This document shows, one piece after another, positions 9,705 to 17,756 of a DNA stretch of 64,000 bases. The notes below the pieces were generated by a model. The model saw only the letters and a list, made by a program, of their open reading frames with translations, was not told the DNA's origin and searched no databases. Numbering within the stretch: the stretch's first letter is position 1; every line of letters starts with the position of its first letter. Both the position numbers and the translations under genes were made by a program. Location: the NCBI GenBank assembly GCA_019635355.1, contig JAHBZQ010000001.1:2170001-2234000 (forward strand), read 5' to 3'. This DNA comes from Rhizobacter sp. GTDB lineage: Bacteria > Pseudomonadota > Gammaproteobacteria > Burkholderiales > Burkholderiaceae_C.

Positions 9705-10349
9705 ATGGCCTTGATCTCCTCCTCCAACCCAGCCCCCGGCTCGCGCCTGGAGCGGCTGAAATCGCAAGCACGCAAGCCTGGAGAGGCCTCGTTCTTCTTC
9801 TACGACGCGCACTTCAAGAACGACGCGGTGAAGATCCTGCCCGGCGAGTACTTCGTGCACAACGAAGACATGCTGATCATGACCACGCTCGGCTCGTGCA
9901 TCGCCGCGTGCATCTACGACCGCAACGCCAAGGTCGGCGGCATGAACCACTTCATGCTGCCCGACGGCGCCGGCGACTCGGGCCGCTACGGCTCGTATGC
10001 GATGGAACTGCTCATCAACGAGATGATGAAGCGCGGCGCCAACCGCATGACGATGGAAGCCAAGATCTTCGGCGGCGGCCAGGTGGTAAGCGGCATGACC
10101 ACGATGAACGTGGGCGAGCGCAACACCAACTTCGTGATGGACTACCTGAAGACCGAGCGCATCCCCATCGTCTCGAAGGACGTGCTCGACGTGTACCCGC
10201 GCAAGGTCTGCTTCCTGCCGGGCAGCGGCAAGGCCATGGTCAAGCGCCTTGCGCCCACCAACACCGAAGCCCTGCTGGCACAAGACCGCGCCGCAGCCCA
10301 GAAGGCCGTGCCCGCCTCCACCGGGGGTGGCTCGGTCGACTTGTTCTGA
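9705..10349 (+). CDS. cheD: Chemoreceptor glutamine deamidase
   Basis: 214 residues. CheD deamidates receptor glutamines to glutamates so that CheR can methylate them. The catalytic cysteine is Cys65 in TLGSCIAACIYD and the catalytic histidine His82 in GGMNHFMLPDG, followed by the conserved RYGSYAMELLINEM and KIFGGGQV. The family averages 160-200 residues; the extra length is an N-terminal 25 residues and an Ala/Gly-rich tail. It lies 46 bp after cheR and 23 bp before cheB. Confidence 0.95.
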   Translation: MALISSSNPAPGSRLERLKSQARKPGEASFFFYDAHFKNDAVKILPGEYFVHNEDMLIMTTLGSCIAACIYDRNAKVGGMNHFMLPDGAGDSGRYGSYAMELLINEMMKRGANRMTMEAKIFGGGQVVSGMTTMNVGERNTNFVMDYLKTERIPIVSKDVLDVYPRKVCFLPGSGKAMVKRLAPTNTEALLAQDRAAAQKAVPASTGGGSVDLF

Positions 10350-10372
10350 AGCGGAAACGGGAGAACAACAAC

Positions 10373-11467
10373 ATGCCCAAGACCCGCGTCATCGTGGTGG
10401 ACGACTCGGCCCTGGTTCGCAGCCTGCTCGCCGAGATCATCAACCGCCAGGCCGACATGGAATGCATCGGTGCGGCCGCCGACCCTTTGGTCGCCCGCGA
10501 GATGATCCGCAACCTCAACCCCGACGTCATCACGCTCGACGTGGAGATGCCGCGCATGGACGGCATCGACTTCCTCTCGAAGCTGATGCGCCTGCGGCCG
10601 ATGCCGGTGGTGATGGTGTCGACGCTGACCGAGCGCGGCGCCGACGTCACGCTCAAGGCCCTGGAGCTCGGCGCCATCGACTTCGTCGCCAAGCCCAAGA
10701 TCGGCGTGGCCGACGGCCTGCGCCTGCTGGCCGAAGACATCACCGACAAGGTGCGCATCGCGAGCAAGGCGCACATCCGCAAGGCCGCCCCTGCGCCGGC
10801 CGCCACGGGCAACGCCGCCTCGACCACGCGGCCCGCGCCGCTGGCGCCGGTGTCCCTCGGCCGCCTGTCGACCGAGAAGATCATCTTCATCGGCGCCTCC
10901 ACCGGCGGCACCGAGGCCACCAAGGAAGTGCTGATGAACCTGCCGCCCGATTGCCCGGCGGTCGTCATCACCCAGCACATGCCGCCCGGCTTCACCAAGA
11001 GCTATGCCGCACGACTCGATGGCCTGTGCAAGATCCGCGTGGCCGAAGCGCGCGACGGCGAGCGCATCCTGCCCGGCCATGCGTACATCGCCCCCGGTGG
11101 CTTCCACCTGAGCGTGGAGCGCAGCGGCGCCAACTACATCGCCCGCGTGCAAGACGGCGACCCGGTCAACCGCCACAAGCCCTCGGTCGAGGTGCTGTTC
11201 AAGTCGGCCGCACGCGTGGCCGGCCCCAACGCGCTGGGCATCATGCTCACCGGCATGGGCGGCGACGGTGCGCGTGCCATGAAAGAGATGCGCGACGCCG
11301 GCAGCTACAACTACGTGCAGGACGAAGCGTCGTGCGTGGTGTTCGGCATGCCGCGCGAAGCCATCAACGCGGGGGCGGCGCATGAAGTGCTGCCGCTCAA
11401 CCAGATCGCCGGCAAGCTCATCGAGCGCCTGCGCAGCACGGCAGGCATGTCGACCAACCGGGTGTAA
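10373..11467 (+). CDS. cheB: Chemotaxis response regulator methylesterase
   Basis: 364 residues. The N-terminal receiver domain has acidic pair DD at 10-11, phospho-acceptor Asp56 (TLDVEMP) and Lys in KPK near 108. A linker (about 138-165, Ala/Pro-rich) leads to the methylesterase domain with Ser176 in FIGASTGGTEA, His202 in ITQHMP and the late aspartate in LTGMGGDGA. It demethylates or deamidates receptors when phosphorylated by CheA. Start ATG 10373 follows GGGAGAACAACAAC. It completes the cheRDB set. Confidence 0.96.
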   Translation: MPKTRVIVVDDSALVRSLLAEIINRQADMECIGAAADPLVAREMIRNLNPDVITLDVEMPRMDGIDFLSKLMRLRPMPVVMVSTLTERGADVTLKALELGAIDFVAKPKIGVADGLRLLAEDITDKVRIASKAHIRKAAPAPAATGNAASTTRPAPLAPVSLGRLSTEKIIFIGASTGGTEATKEVLMNLPPDCPAVVITQHMPPGFTKSYAARLDGLCKIRVAEARDGERILPGHAYIAPGGFHLSVERSGANYIARVQDGDPVNRHKPSVEVLFKSAARVAGPNALGIMLTGMGGDGARAMKEMRDAGSYNYVQDEASCVVFGMPREAINAGAAHEVLPLNQIAGKLIERLRSTAGMSTNRV

Positions 11468-11518
11468 GGGGCCCCCCAGTCGCTGGCGCTCCTGCCCCCG
11501 AGGGGCTGAGCCCGGACG

Positions 11519-11541
11519 CAGCTTGTCCAGTGGACAAGCTG
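11519..11541. repeat. Perfect 23-bp inverted repeat in GC-rich intergenic spacer
   Basis: CAGCTTGTCCA and TGGACAAGCTG flank a single central G. It lies in the 190-bp gap between the convergent cheB and DUF4438-like genes. More GC-rich dyads follow (GCCGGGCC/GGCCCGGC around 11,556-11,575). No T-run follows, so it is either a bidirectional terminator-like structure or part of a dispersed intergenic repeat. Confidence 0.6.
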
Positions 11542-11657
11542 TGCCTGGCGAAGAGCCGGGCCTCTGGCCCGGCGCGGCCTGCAAGGCCCACGCCAGGGGC
11601 CCGGCAAAGCCGGTTCCCCGGCGCGTGGCTTGAGGGCAGCGGCGCTTCGCGCGCTGG

Positions 11658-12674
11658 TCATCGGGCGAGGGCGGGTTCTTGCGCCGTTGAGCATTTCCGG
11701 CGATCGATTTCGGTGAGCGTCGAACGCTCGACCGCAGGCTGCGCGCGCCGCACGCCGAGGATCTCGGCCAGGTTTGCACGCGGGTCGAGCATCGGCCGCA
11801 GGTGGGTGAGCGGACCGGTGAGCAGCGCCGTCACACCCGGGCCGTGGCCGCTCACCGTGCTGTCGCCGTGCACGATCACGCCGATGGTCACGCGCGTCTG
11901 CCGCGCCGAGGTGCCGAAGCGCGTGTCGTTGCCGACGATCGCCACCATGTCGCCGAAGCGCAGGCTGCCCAGGCGGTAGCGGCGACGCGTCTCGCGGTCG
12001 ACGAGCTGGATGTCGGTGTCGCCGCGCCAGGCGGTGTTCTTGCCCAGGCCCGAGCCCATCACGCGGGCCGGCACCAGGTGCGTGACGGGCGCATGCAGCT
12101 GCCCGTCGCGCTGTACCAGGCCCCAGCGGCGGATGAGCCGCGGCGAGCAGTTCATCGCGGTGATGCGTGGGTGGTCGAGCAGGCGCAGGCCCATGCCGTG
12201 CGAGACGATCTGCACCCGGTCGCCGATCTGCAGGCGCATCAGCACATCGGTCGGGAAGTCGACCATCACATGGTTCACGCCGCCGTGCTTGCCGGTCACC
12301 ACGCCCGTCTTGCCGGTGCAGGGGCCGCTGATCACACGCGCCAGGTTGCCCACGCAGGCGTAGGTGAGCAGCGCGTTGTTGGGCCCGTCGCGCGGGCCGA
12401 TCACCTCGCGGCTGTTGTTGTGCAGCGAGACGCCGGGCTCGATGTGGTCGCCCGCCATGCCCACGCACAGGTCGCCGATGCGCCGGTTGAGCACGATGCC
12501 GCCGGTGCCCGGCAGCACGCGCGGCACGCCGTCGTGGCCCACGCGGTGGGGCGCGGCGCGTGCCACCGGATGCGCGATCTGGCCGGCCACGCTCACCGCC
12601 ACCAGCTCGTCGGCGTTGATGCGCGGGGCGCTGCGGCTCACACGGGGTACCACCAGGCGTTGGCGCGTGTCCAT
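11658..12674 (-). CDS. DUF4438-like protein, last gene of unassigned operon
   Basis: 338 residues. The pattern NADELVAVSVAGQIAHP, VGHDGVPRVLPGTGGI, GDHIEPGVSLHN, VDFPTDVLMRLQIGDRVQI and a late FGDMVAIVGNDTRFG region with GHGPGVTALLTG resembles the DUF4438 family as I remember it (proteins of unknown function known from Thermotoga and archaea). The assignment is from memory of the motif set only. It is soluble, with no signal peptide. Start ATG 12674 overlaps the upstream gene by 37 bases; an in-frame GTG seven codons later is an alternative. It is the promoter-distal gene of the nine-gene block. Confidence 0.75.
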   Translation of the reverse strand: MDTRQRLVVPRVSRSAPRINADELVAVSVAGQIAHPVARAAPHRVGHDGVPRVLPGTGGIVLNRRIGDLCVGMAGDHIEPGVSLHNNSREVIGPRDGPNNALLTYACVGNLARVISGPCTGKTGVVTGKHGGVNHVMVDFPTDVLMRLQIGDRVQIVSHGMGLRLLDHPRITAMNCSPRLIRRWGLVQRDGQLHAPVTHLVPARVMGSGLGKNTAWRGDTDIQLVDRETRRRYRLGSLRFGDMVAIVGNDTRFGTSARQTRVTIGVIVHGDSTVSGHGPGVTALLTGPLTHLRPMLDPRANLAEILGVRRAQPAVERSTLTEIDRRKCSTAQEPALAR

Positions 12675-13390
12675 GGGTCGGTTTCGTCGTCGGCGCTCGC
12701 GATGTCGGGGGCTGCGCGGGGTGCCACGAGCACATGCACCACCGCCAGCGGCGGAAGAGACTGCAGCAAGGCGGCGAGCCCCACGGCCGCGAGGGATTGC
12801 CGGACCAGCTGGCGCTCGGCGGCGAACAGCCCGGGACCGTCGTCAGCGTTGCGCTCCACCGGCAGGTGCAGGCGCTGCAGGGCTTGCACCGGCCAGGGCG
12901 CGGCATCGCCTGCCCCGCAGGGGGTCAGGATCATCGCGCCCTCCAGGGCGGCCGACAGCGCCACGGCGTCATACGCTGCCACCACCGGGTCGAACCCGCG
13001 CCGCCAATCGGCGCTGGGCATCGCGTCGTGCCGCGTGGCGAGCGCTTCCGACAGCCACTCGTAGCGGCCGAGCAACTCATCGTCCAGCGTGCCCTTGATC
13101 TGCGACTCGGCCAGGTTGTCGCCCACCCAGCGCAAGGTCCACGAGCCCGCGTCCGTGCGTTCGCGCAGCAGCAGCCATTCGTGAAGGGCCGTCGAGTCCG
13201 GCCCGGCATCACGCAGGAGCTCGCTCGCATCGAGCAGCTGCCAGAACGAGCGGGTGAGCCAGGTCTCGAAGACGCGTGTGAGCCGCTGCGCGAGCCGCGG
13301 GCCGGCGGCGTGTCCCAACGCAAGCGCAGGGTCGACCACACAGCGCAGCTTGGGCTGCTCGACGGTCACGCGCAGGTCGCTGGCACCCAT
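12638..13390 (-). CDS. Unassigned protein of the nine-gene operon (250 aa)
   Basis: I recognise no family. It is a soluble protein, acidic overall, with Trp-containing segments (ETWLTRSFWQLLDASELL, SWTLRWVGDNLAESQIKG) and an Ala/Leu-rich C-terminal half ending in NAWWYPV. There is no signal peptide or clear membrane span. Start ATG 13390 lies 2 bp after the stop of the next gene upstream, and its end overlaps the DUF4438-like gene by 37 bases, so it is translationally coupled on both sides. Codon use matches that of neighbours, so it is a real gene of unknown role. Confidence 0.8.
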   Translation of the reverse strand: MGASDLRVTVEQPKLRCVVDPALALGHAAGPRLAQRLTRVFETWLTRSFWQLLDASELLRDAGPDSTALHEWLLLRERTDAGSWTLRWVGDNLAESQIKGTLDDELLGRYEWLSEALATRHDAMPSADWRRGFDPVVAAYDAVALSAALEGAMILTPCGAGDAAPWPVQALQRLHLPVERNADDGPGLFAAERQLVRQSLAAVGLAALLQSLPPLAVVHVLVAPRAAPDIASADDETDPWTRANAWWYPV

Positions 13391-13392
13391 GA

Positions 13393-13863
13393 TCAGGCGT
13401 CGAATTCGTCGAAGACATCGGTTTCCAGAAGACGCAACCCGGGGGTGCCGGGGCGGCGGCTGCGCGTCTCGTTGATCACCGGGTTGCGGTTGTTGGCCGC
13501 ATAGACCACCTTGCGGATGATGTCGCCGGTGCGCGGATGGATCTGCAGGAAGACGCCACGCCGGTTGCTGCTGTGCTGGAGGTGGTCACGGATGTGGTCG
13601 TCCATTCCGCGGCGGGTGGTATCGACCTCGATGTGCGTGGTGCGGTGCCGCTGCGGGTGGCGGAACTGCAGGTCAGGCCACAGGTCGGGGTTGCCGACTT
13701 CCCGGCCGTACTCGCGGCGGCGGTGCGTGACGAAGATGTTGCTGCGCGGGAACCAGCGCTGGACCTGCTGCGCCACCTGCCCGATGACGCGCTCATGCGG
13801 GCGCTGGATGATCGCGTCATCGACACCCTCGTCGAAACCATCCCGGAAGTAGTGGTAGGACAT
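13393..13863 (-). CDS. Unassigned basic protein of the nine-gene operon (156 aa)
   Basis: No family recognised. It is rich in His and Arg (HRRREYGREVG, RHPQRHRTTHIEVDTTRRGMDDHIRDHLQ) with a central FLQIHPRTGDIIRKVVYAANN segment and a C-terminal LLETDVFDEFDA. That acidic tail is reminiscent of the Asp/Glu/Phe runs in the two paralogous proteins at the start of the operon (inference). ATG at 13863; the upstream gene ends 10 bp away and the downstream one starts 2 bp away. Confidence 0.8.
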   Translation of the reverse strand: MSYHYFRDGFDEGVDDAIIQRPHERVIGQVAQQVQRWFPRSNIFVTHRRREYGREVGNPDLWPDLQFRHPQRHRTTHIEVDTTRRGMDDHIRDHLQHSSNRRGVFLQIHPRTGDIIRKVVYAANNRNPVINETRSRRPGTPGLRLLETDVFDEFDA

Positions 13864-13872
13864 TCGCGCTCC

Positions 13873-14961
13873 TCACGCCGCCTGCGGCACGCCCAGCACG
13901 CTCTGCAGCGCCGGGGTCACGCCGGGGAAGCCGCGCCCTTCGGGCGTCATGCGGTAGGCCGCGACCCAGGCTTCGGCATGCGCCCCCATCGGCCGCACGG
14001 TGCTCTGGAAGAGGATGGGGTCGATGGCGGTCTTGAAGTCGTTGTCGGCCACGAACTGCAGGATGCGCCGCCCGCTCTCGGCCATCTTGGCGCGCTGCGA
14101 GGGCTCGGCGGTGCCGCCGAGGTAGCGGTTGGAGACGATCTCGACCACGTCCCACTTGGTGTTGGCGTCGAAGGCCTTCTTGATGTCGGGCGAGTCGAGC
14201 AGCTGCAGGATGGCCTTGAGGTGGTGGCCGGTTTCCATCGCCAGCGAGAAGATGTTGCCGTAGGTGGAGCGGTCGAGCGCGTAGCGCAGGTCGAGGCCGA
14301 TGCGCTGCACGGTGGCCACGCTGCCGAAGGGCCGCTGCTCGATGAGCTGGCCGCCACGGATCACCTCGCCGATCAAGAGGTCGCGGAAGTACTGGCCGAG
14401 CGAGACCATGAAGCCCACGAGCTGGCGGTGGAAGTTGCGGTTGACCACCGCGCCGGCGGGCGGCGCATTGGTGCCGTAGTTGAAGGCACGGCGGTAGGCC
14501 ACCATGCGCTCGTTGCGGCCGTAGCGCAGCGGCCGCCACTTTTCGAGCAGGTACAGGCCGCGCGCGCCAGGGCCGCGCTGGATGCGCATCTTGCCCAGGC
14601 GGAACAGGCGCAGGAGCGTCTCCACCACCTCGAAGATCTTCATGCGCTCGTGCTGGTAGATGTAGTACAGCTCGGCCGCCGCATGCAGCTGGCTGGGCAC
14701 GATTGCGTCGTCGAAATCGGGCGTGATGTGCGGGTAGGAGATCTGGTCGAAGTCGGGCGCGCCCTTGTCGCCGAACCCGATCAGGTCGAGGAAGCCGTCG
14801 CGGCCCTCGCCGCCGGTGGCCGCGCCCTTGAGCAGCTCGCCGAAGCGCTGCTCGAAGGAGCCTTCGAACTTCTGGCGCTGCTCGGGCGGCATGGCGGCAA
14901 GCTGGTCGCGCAGGAAGGTCTCCCACAGCCGCTGGATGGTTTCGGTGGTCTGGAAGCTCAT
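13873..14961 (-). CDS. Unassigned helical protein of the nine-gene operon (362 aa)
   Basis: No family recognised. It appears all-helical and soluble, with aromatic and charged segments such as TIQRLWETFLRDQLA, AAAELYYIYQHERMKIFEVV and LVGFMVSLGQYFRDLLIGEV. No nucleotide-binding or metal motif stands out. Start ATG 14961 has GGAG upstream (minus strand CCAGGAGAAAAGGTC before the ATG). A 58-bp gap separates it from the gene upstream, the largest space inside the operon. Confidence 0.82.
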   Translation of the reverse strand: MSFQTTETIQRLWETFLRDQLAAMPPEQRQKFEGSFEQRFGELLKGAATGGEGRDGFLDLIGFGDKGAPDFDQISYPHITPDFDDAIVPSQLHAAAELYYIYQHERMKIFEVVETLLRLFRLGKMRIQRGPGARGLYLLEKWRPLRYGRNERMVAYRRAFNYGTNAPPAGAVVNRNFHRQLVGFMVSLGQYFRDLLIGEVIRGGQLIEQRPFGSVATVQRIGLDLRYALDRSTYGNIFSLAMETGHHLKAILQLLDSPDIKKAFDANTKWDVVEIVSNRYLGGTAEPSQRAKMAESGRRILQFVADNDFKTAIDPILFQSTVRPMGAHAEAWVAAYRMTPEGRGFPGVTPALQSVLGVPQAA

Positions 14962-15019
14962 GACCTTTTCTCCTGGAACGGTGGTCGGGCATTGCGTGGA
15001 TGGGGCCGGTGCTCAGGCA

Positions 15020-15841
15020 TCAGGGTTTGGCCTTGCGCGCGCGGGCCTTGCGGGCCGGGGCGGCGGGGGTGGCCGCGGCGGTGCCGGGCGTTGGGGCGGC
15101 CTTGGGCACGGGCGGCCAGTCGGGTGCGGCGCCCGAAGCGGTAGCGGCGACCTCGCACTTGGCGGCCAGCAGCAGCGCGGCACGGCGGTTCAGCTCGGCG
15201 AAAAGGCGCGGGTCGTCTTGCGGGGCACCGGCCTTCTGCCACTGCTCGAAGGGCTGCAGGTCGACGGCGCGGCTGAGCAGCACCAGGGCATTGGCCGCGG
15301 GCGTGCCAGCGAGGAGCCGGCCCACGTCGGCCACCAGCGTGCGCGTGGTGGGGTCACCGAGCCTGGCGAGCACGCTGTCCAGGGTGACGTTGCGGCGGTC
15401 CATCAGCGGGACGGCCAGCGTGGTGAGGCGGGCGATGACGGTGTAGGCCAGGTCGGACATGTCACCTCGCGACACACAGCTGTCGGTGCGCGAGCGGGTG
15501 TTGTCGGCCAGTTGTTCGGCGGCCGTGACGCTGCGGCGCAGGAGCTCGGCGTCGGTGGCGCTCATCTGCGTGGTGACGCTGAAGCTCGTGGGCAGGCGCA
15601 AGCCGCCGATCGCCTTGTCGATCGAGCTGATGTCGCCCTTGAGCACCTTCAGTTCCGACAGCTGGCGCCGCTCGGTGTCGAGCGTGTCGATCCTGTTCTG
15701 CCAGAAGGGGCTGCGCGCCGGGCCGACGGCCACGGTCGGCTTGGGCGCAGGCGCCGGTGCGGGCGCCGCGGCCCCCACGAGGCGTCTGACCACACGGCCC
15801 TGGGCCGTGTCAGCGAAGTCGGGAACGATGGAAGTCGCCAT
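15020..15841 (-). CDS. Unassigned protein with Lys/Ala/Pro tail (273 aa)
   Basis: No family recognised. Residues 24-36 are an Ala/Pro linker, the middle is helical with heptad character (QNRIDTLDTERRQLSELKVL), and the last 30 residues form a basic Ala/Pro/Lys/Arg tail (APARKARARKAKP) like histone-H1-type tails. The tail could bind nucleic acid or an acidic partner; the strongly acidic N-termini of the paralogous proteins in the same operon are an obvious candidate, but this is speculation. Starts at ATG 15841, 30 bp after the upstream stop. Confidence 0.8.
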   Translation of the reverse strand: MATSIVPDFADTAQGRVVRRLVGAAAPAPAPAPKPTVAVGPARSPFWQNRIDTLDTERRQLSELKVLKGDISSIDKAIGGLRLPTSFSVTTQMSATDAELLRRSVTAAEQLADNTRSRTDSCVSRGDMSDLAYTVIARLTTLAVPLMDRRNVTLDSVLARLGDPTTRTLVADVGRLLAGTPAANALVLLSRAVDLQPFEQWQKAGAPQDDPRLFAELNRRAALLLAAKCEVAATASGAAPDWPPVPKAAPTPGTAAATPAAPARKARARKAKP

Positions 15842-15871
15842 GAGGGGCTCCTGTGTCGTGGGTCGTTCGTG

Positions 15872-17734
15872 TCAGCGCCCGCTGCCGTTCCGGCCGCTGT
15901 TGTAGGCAATGGTGTCGAGCGAGGTCTCGAGGTGCGCCGGGATGTTCGGGCCGTGCAGCCCGCAGTCGGTCTGCACGTTGGTGGCGCCGGCGGCGAGCAG
16001 GGCCATCGCGTTTTCGAGCAGCGCCGACATCTCGCCGTCCGGGCCGAACACCGTGGAGGTGCGGATGCAGTTGGGCGCCATCTGGTCGACCAGCTGCTCC
16101 CAGCGCTGCTCGCCGTCGCGCTGCAGGCACAGCTCCTGGTGCAGCACGTCGGTGAAGCGGAACACCGAGCCCGGCACGATGCCGTTGGCCAGGCGCCAGG
16201 CTTCGAAGTTGTTGCGGGTGTGCTTTTCCCAGTCGGCCCACTCGGGCGTGCCGGCCTTGGGCCGCAGCAGGCTGCTCAGGTTGACGAGGGTGCGGCGCAG
16301 CTCGGGCCGCGGCGTGGCGCCGACGGGTTCGTCGGCGGCGGCGGGGTCGCCGCGCTGCGGCGGGTCGGTGGCCTGGCCGGCGGCGGTGGTGGTGAGCAGC
16401 AGCGCGTCCATCAGGTAGCTGTAGGCGGCGGCGCGCAGCTCGGGCTGGCCGAGGTCGTCACGGCCCACGGCATAGAGGTCGATCGCACGGTCGACGTCGT
16501 ACAGCGCCTTGTCGAGCAGGATCTGGCTGAGCGCGGTGGTGTCGTCGCAGTTGCAGCGCATCAGACAGTCGAGCTGGCTCGCAAGCCGCCCGCGCTCGAT
16601 GGTGAGCTTCGTCAGGCGGCGGTCGGCTTCGTGCTCCTCTTCCTGCGTGTAGAGCCCGTAGAAGACGATGGGCGGGCGTGCCACGCGCAGCAGGCGGAAG
16701 CCCCCCGCGGTGCCAAAGCCGTCGGCGAAGAGGCGCAGCGCTTCGAGGAAAGACGTGAGCGGCGGCGACTCGGGGTTGACGAGCTGGTAGCCGAAGTTGA
16801 TGAGCCGGTAGAAGCGCTGCAGGTCCACCTGCGCGGTGGAGCCGAGCGCACGCAGGCCGGAGGCCGTGCCTTGCGCGGCGCGGCGCACCAGCGCGTCCAT
16901 CGTGCGGCCGAGCTCCTGCTCGGTCATGAGCGCCCGCAGGTCGCCCTGGCCTTGCAGCTCCAGCGCATCGAAGAGGCGGCGGTAGGCGTCGATGCCACGT
17001 GGCCAGTCGTTGGGCTGGCCGGTGAATTGCAGCGAGCCCAGCAGGTTGCGCAGCGCGTGCATGCAGGCGTCGCGCCGTGTCTGCAGCTCGGAGTACGGCG
17101 CTTGCAGCAGGAAACGCCCGCCGGCAAAGCCGTTGTTGGCCATGCTCTCGCCCACCAGCACGAGGATCACCGAGTTCACCTCGTCGATGCTCTGCGCGAG
17201 GCTGCGGTAGCTGTCGTTCATCGAGGGCGTGAGCGCGCCCACCAGGCGGGCCAGCCGCGCATAGTCGCCGAGCGTGCGGCGCAGGCCGAAGGCGCGGTCG
17301 CGCTGGCGCGGGTCGAGGCCGAAGCGCGCGGCGTTGGTCGCCTCGGCCACCGCGGCACGGATGGCGTCGGCCCAGCCGTCGAGCTCGGGCGCCACGTCTT
17401 TCAGGAGGTTGCTGGAGGTGAGCTCCTGCAGGTCCTTGTCGACGTCCTGGCGGGCCTGCTCGAGATCGATCGCGGTGGCGGTGCGCTCCATCGCCGCCGG
17501 CACGAAGAGCGGCTTGGTCTGCAGGAAGGGCAGCCCCTGCGCCTCCTGCTCGATGGCGCGGGTGCGCGCATCGTGCTGGTAGCGCTCGCGCAGCGCGTTG
17601 GCGATCTGCTGCGGGTTGCTCGGGTCGCCGACGCCGAGCTCGCGGCGGATCAGGTTGTCCATCTCCAGACGCAGCGGGTCGGGCGTGCCCACGTCGCCGC
17701 GGGCGGGGGTTCCGATGTAGGCCAGGTTCGACAT
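15872..17734 (-). CDS. Unassigned large protein of the nine-gene operon (620 aa)
   Basis: No family recognised. It is a long, mostly helical soluble protein. Segments of note are a Cys-containing LDCLMRCNCDDTTALSQ near residue 420, RPPIVFYGLYTQEEEHEADRRL just before it, and a C-terminal region with DCGLHGPNIPAHLETS. No P-loop, signal peptide or membrane span is seen. I chose ATG 17734 (MSNLAYIGTPARGD); an in-frame codon 33 bases upstream would overlap the protease gene. As the largest product of the block it may be a scaffold, but the sequence does not show that. Confidence 0.82.
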   Translation of the reverse strand: MSNLAYIGTPARGDVGTPDPLRLEMDNLIRRELGVGDPSNPQQIANALRERYQHDARTRAIEQEAQGLPFLQTKPLFVPAAMERTATAIDLEQARQDVDKDLQELTSSNLLKDVAPELDGWADAIRAAVAEATNAARFGLDPRQRDRAFGLRRTLGDYARLARLVGALTPSMNDSYRSLAQSIDEVNSVILVLVGESMANNGFAGGRFLLQAPYSELQTRRDACMHALRNLLGSLQFTGQPNDWPRGIDAYRRLFDALELQGQGDLRALMTEQELGRTMDALVRRAAQGTASGLRALGSTAQVDLQRFYRLINFGYQLVNPESPPLTSFLEALRLFADGFGTAGGFRLLRVARPPIVFYGLYTQEEEHEADRRLTKLTIERGRLASQLDCLMRCNCDDTTALSQILLDKALYDVDRAIDLYAVGRDDLGQPELRAAAYSYLMDALLLTTTAAGQATDPPQRGDPAAADEPVGATPRPELRRTLVNLSSLLRPKAGTPEWADWEKHTRNNFEAWRLANGIVPGSVFRFTDVLHQELCLQRDGEQRWEQLVDQMAPNCIRTSTVFGPDGEMSALLENAMALLAAGATNVQTDCGLHGPNIPAHLETSLDTIAYNSGRNGSGR

Positions 17735-17756
17735 GTTCGGGTCCTCGTTGAGTGAA

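Noticed and set aside
14765..17755. A 996-codon open frame on the plus strand across the unknown operon
   Set aside because: It is antisense to three minus-strand genes with normal protein composition and good starts, and its translation is His/Val/Gly/Arg-biased as expected for a GC-rich shadow frame.
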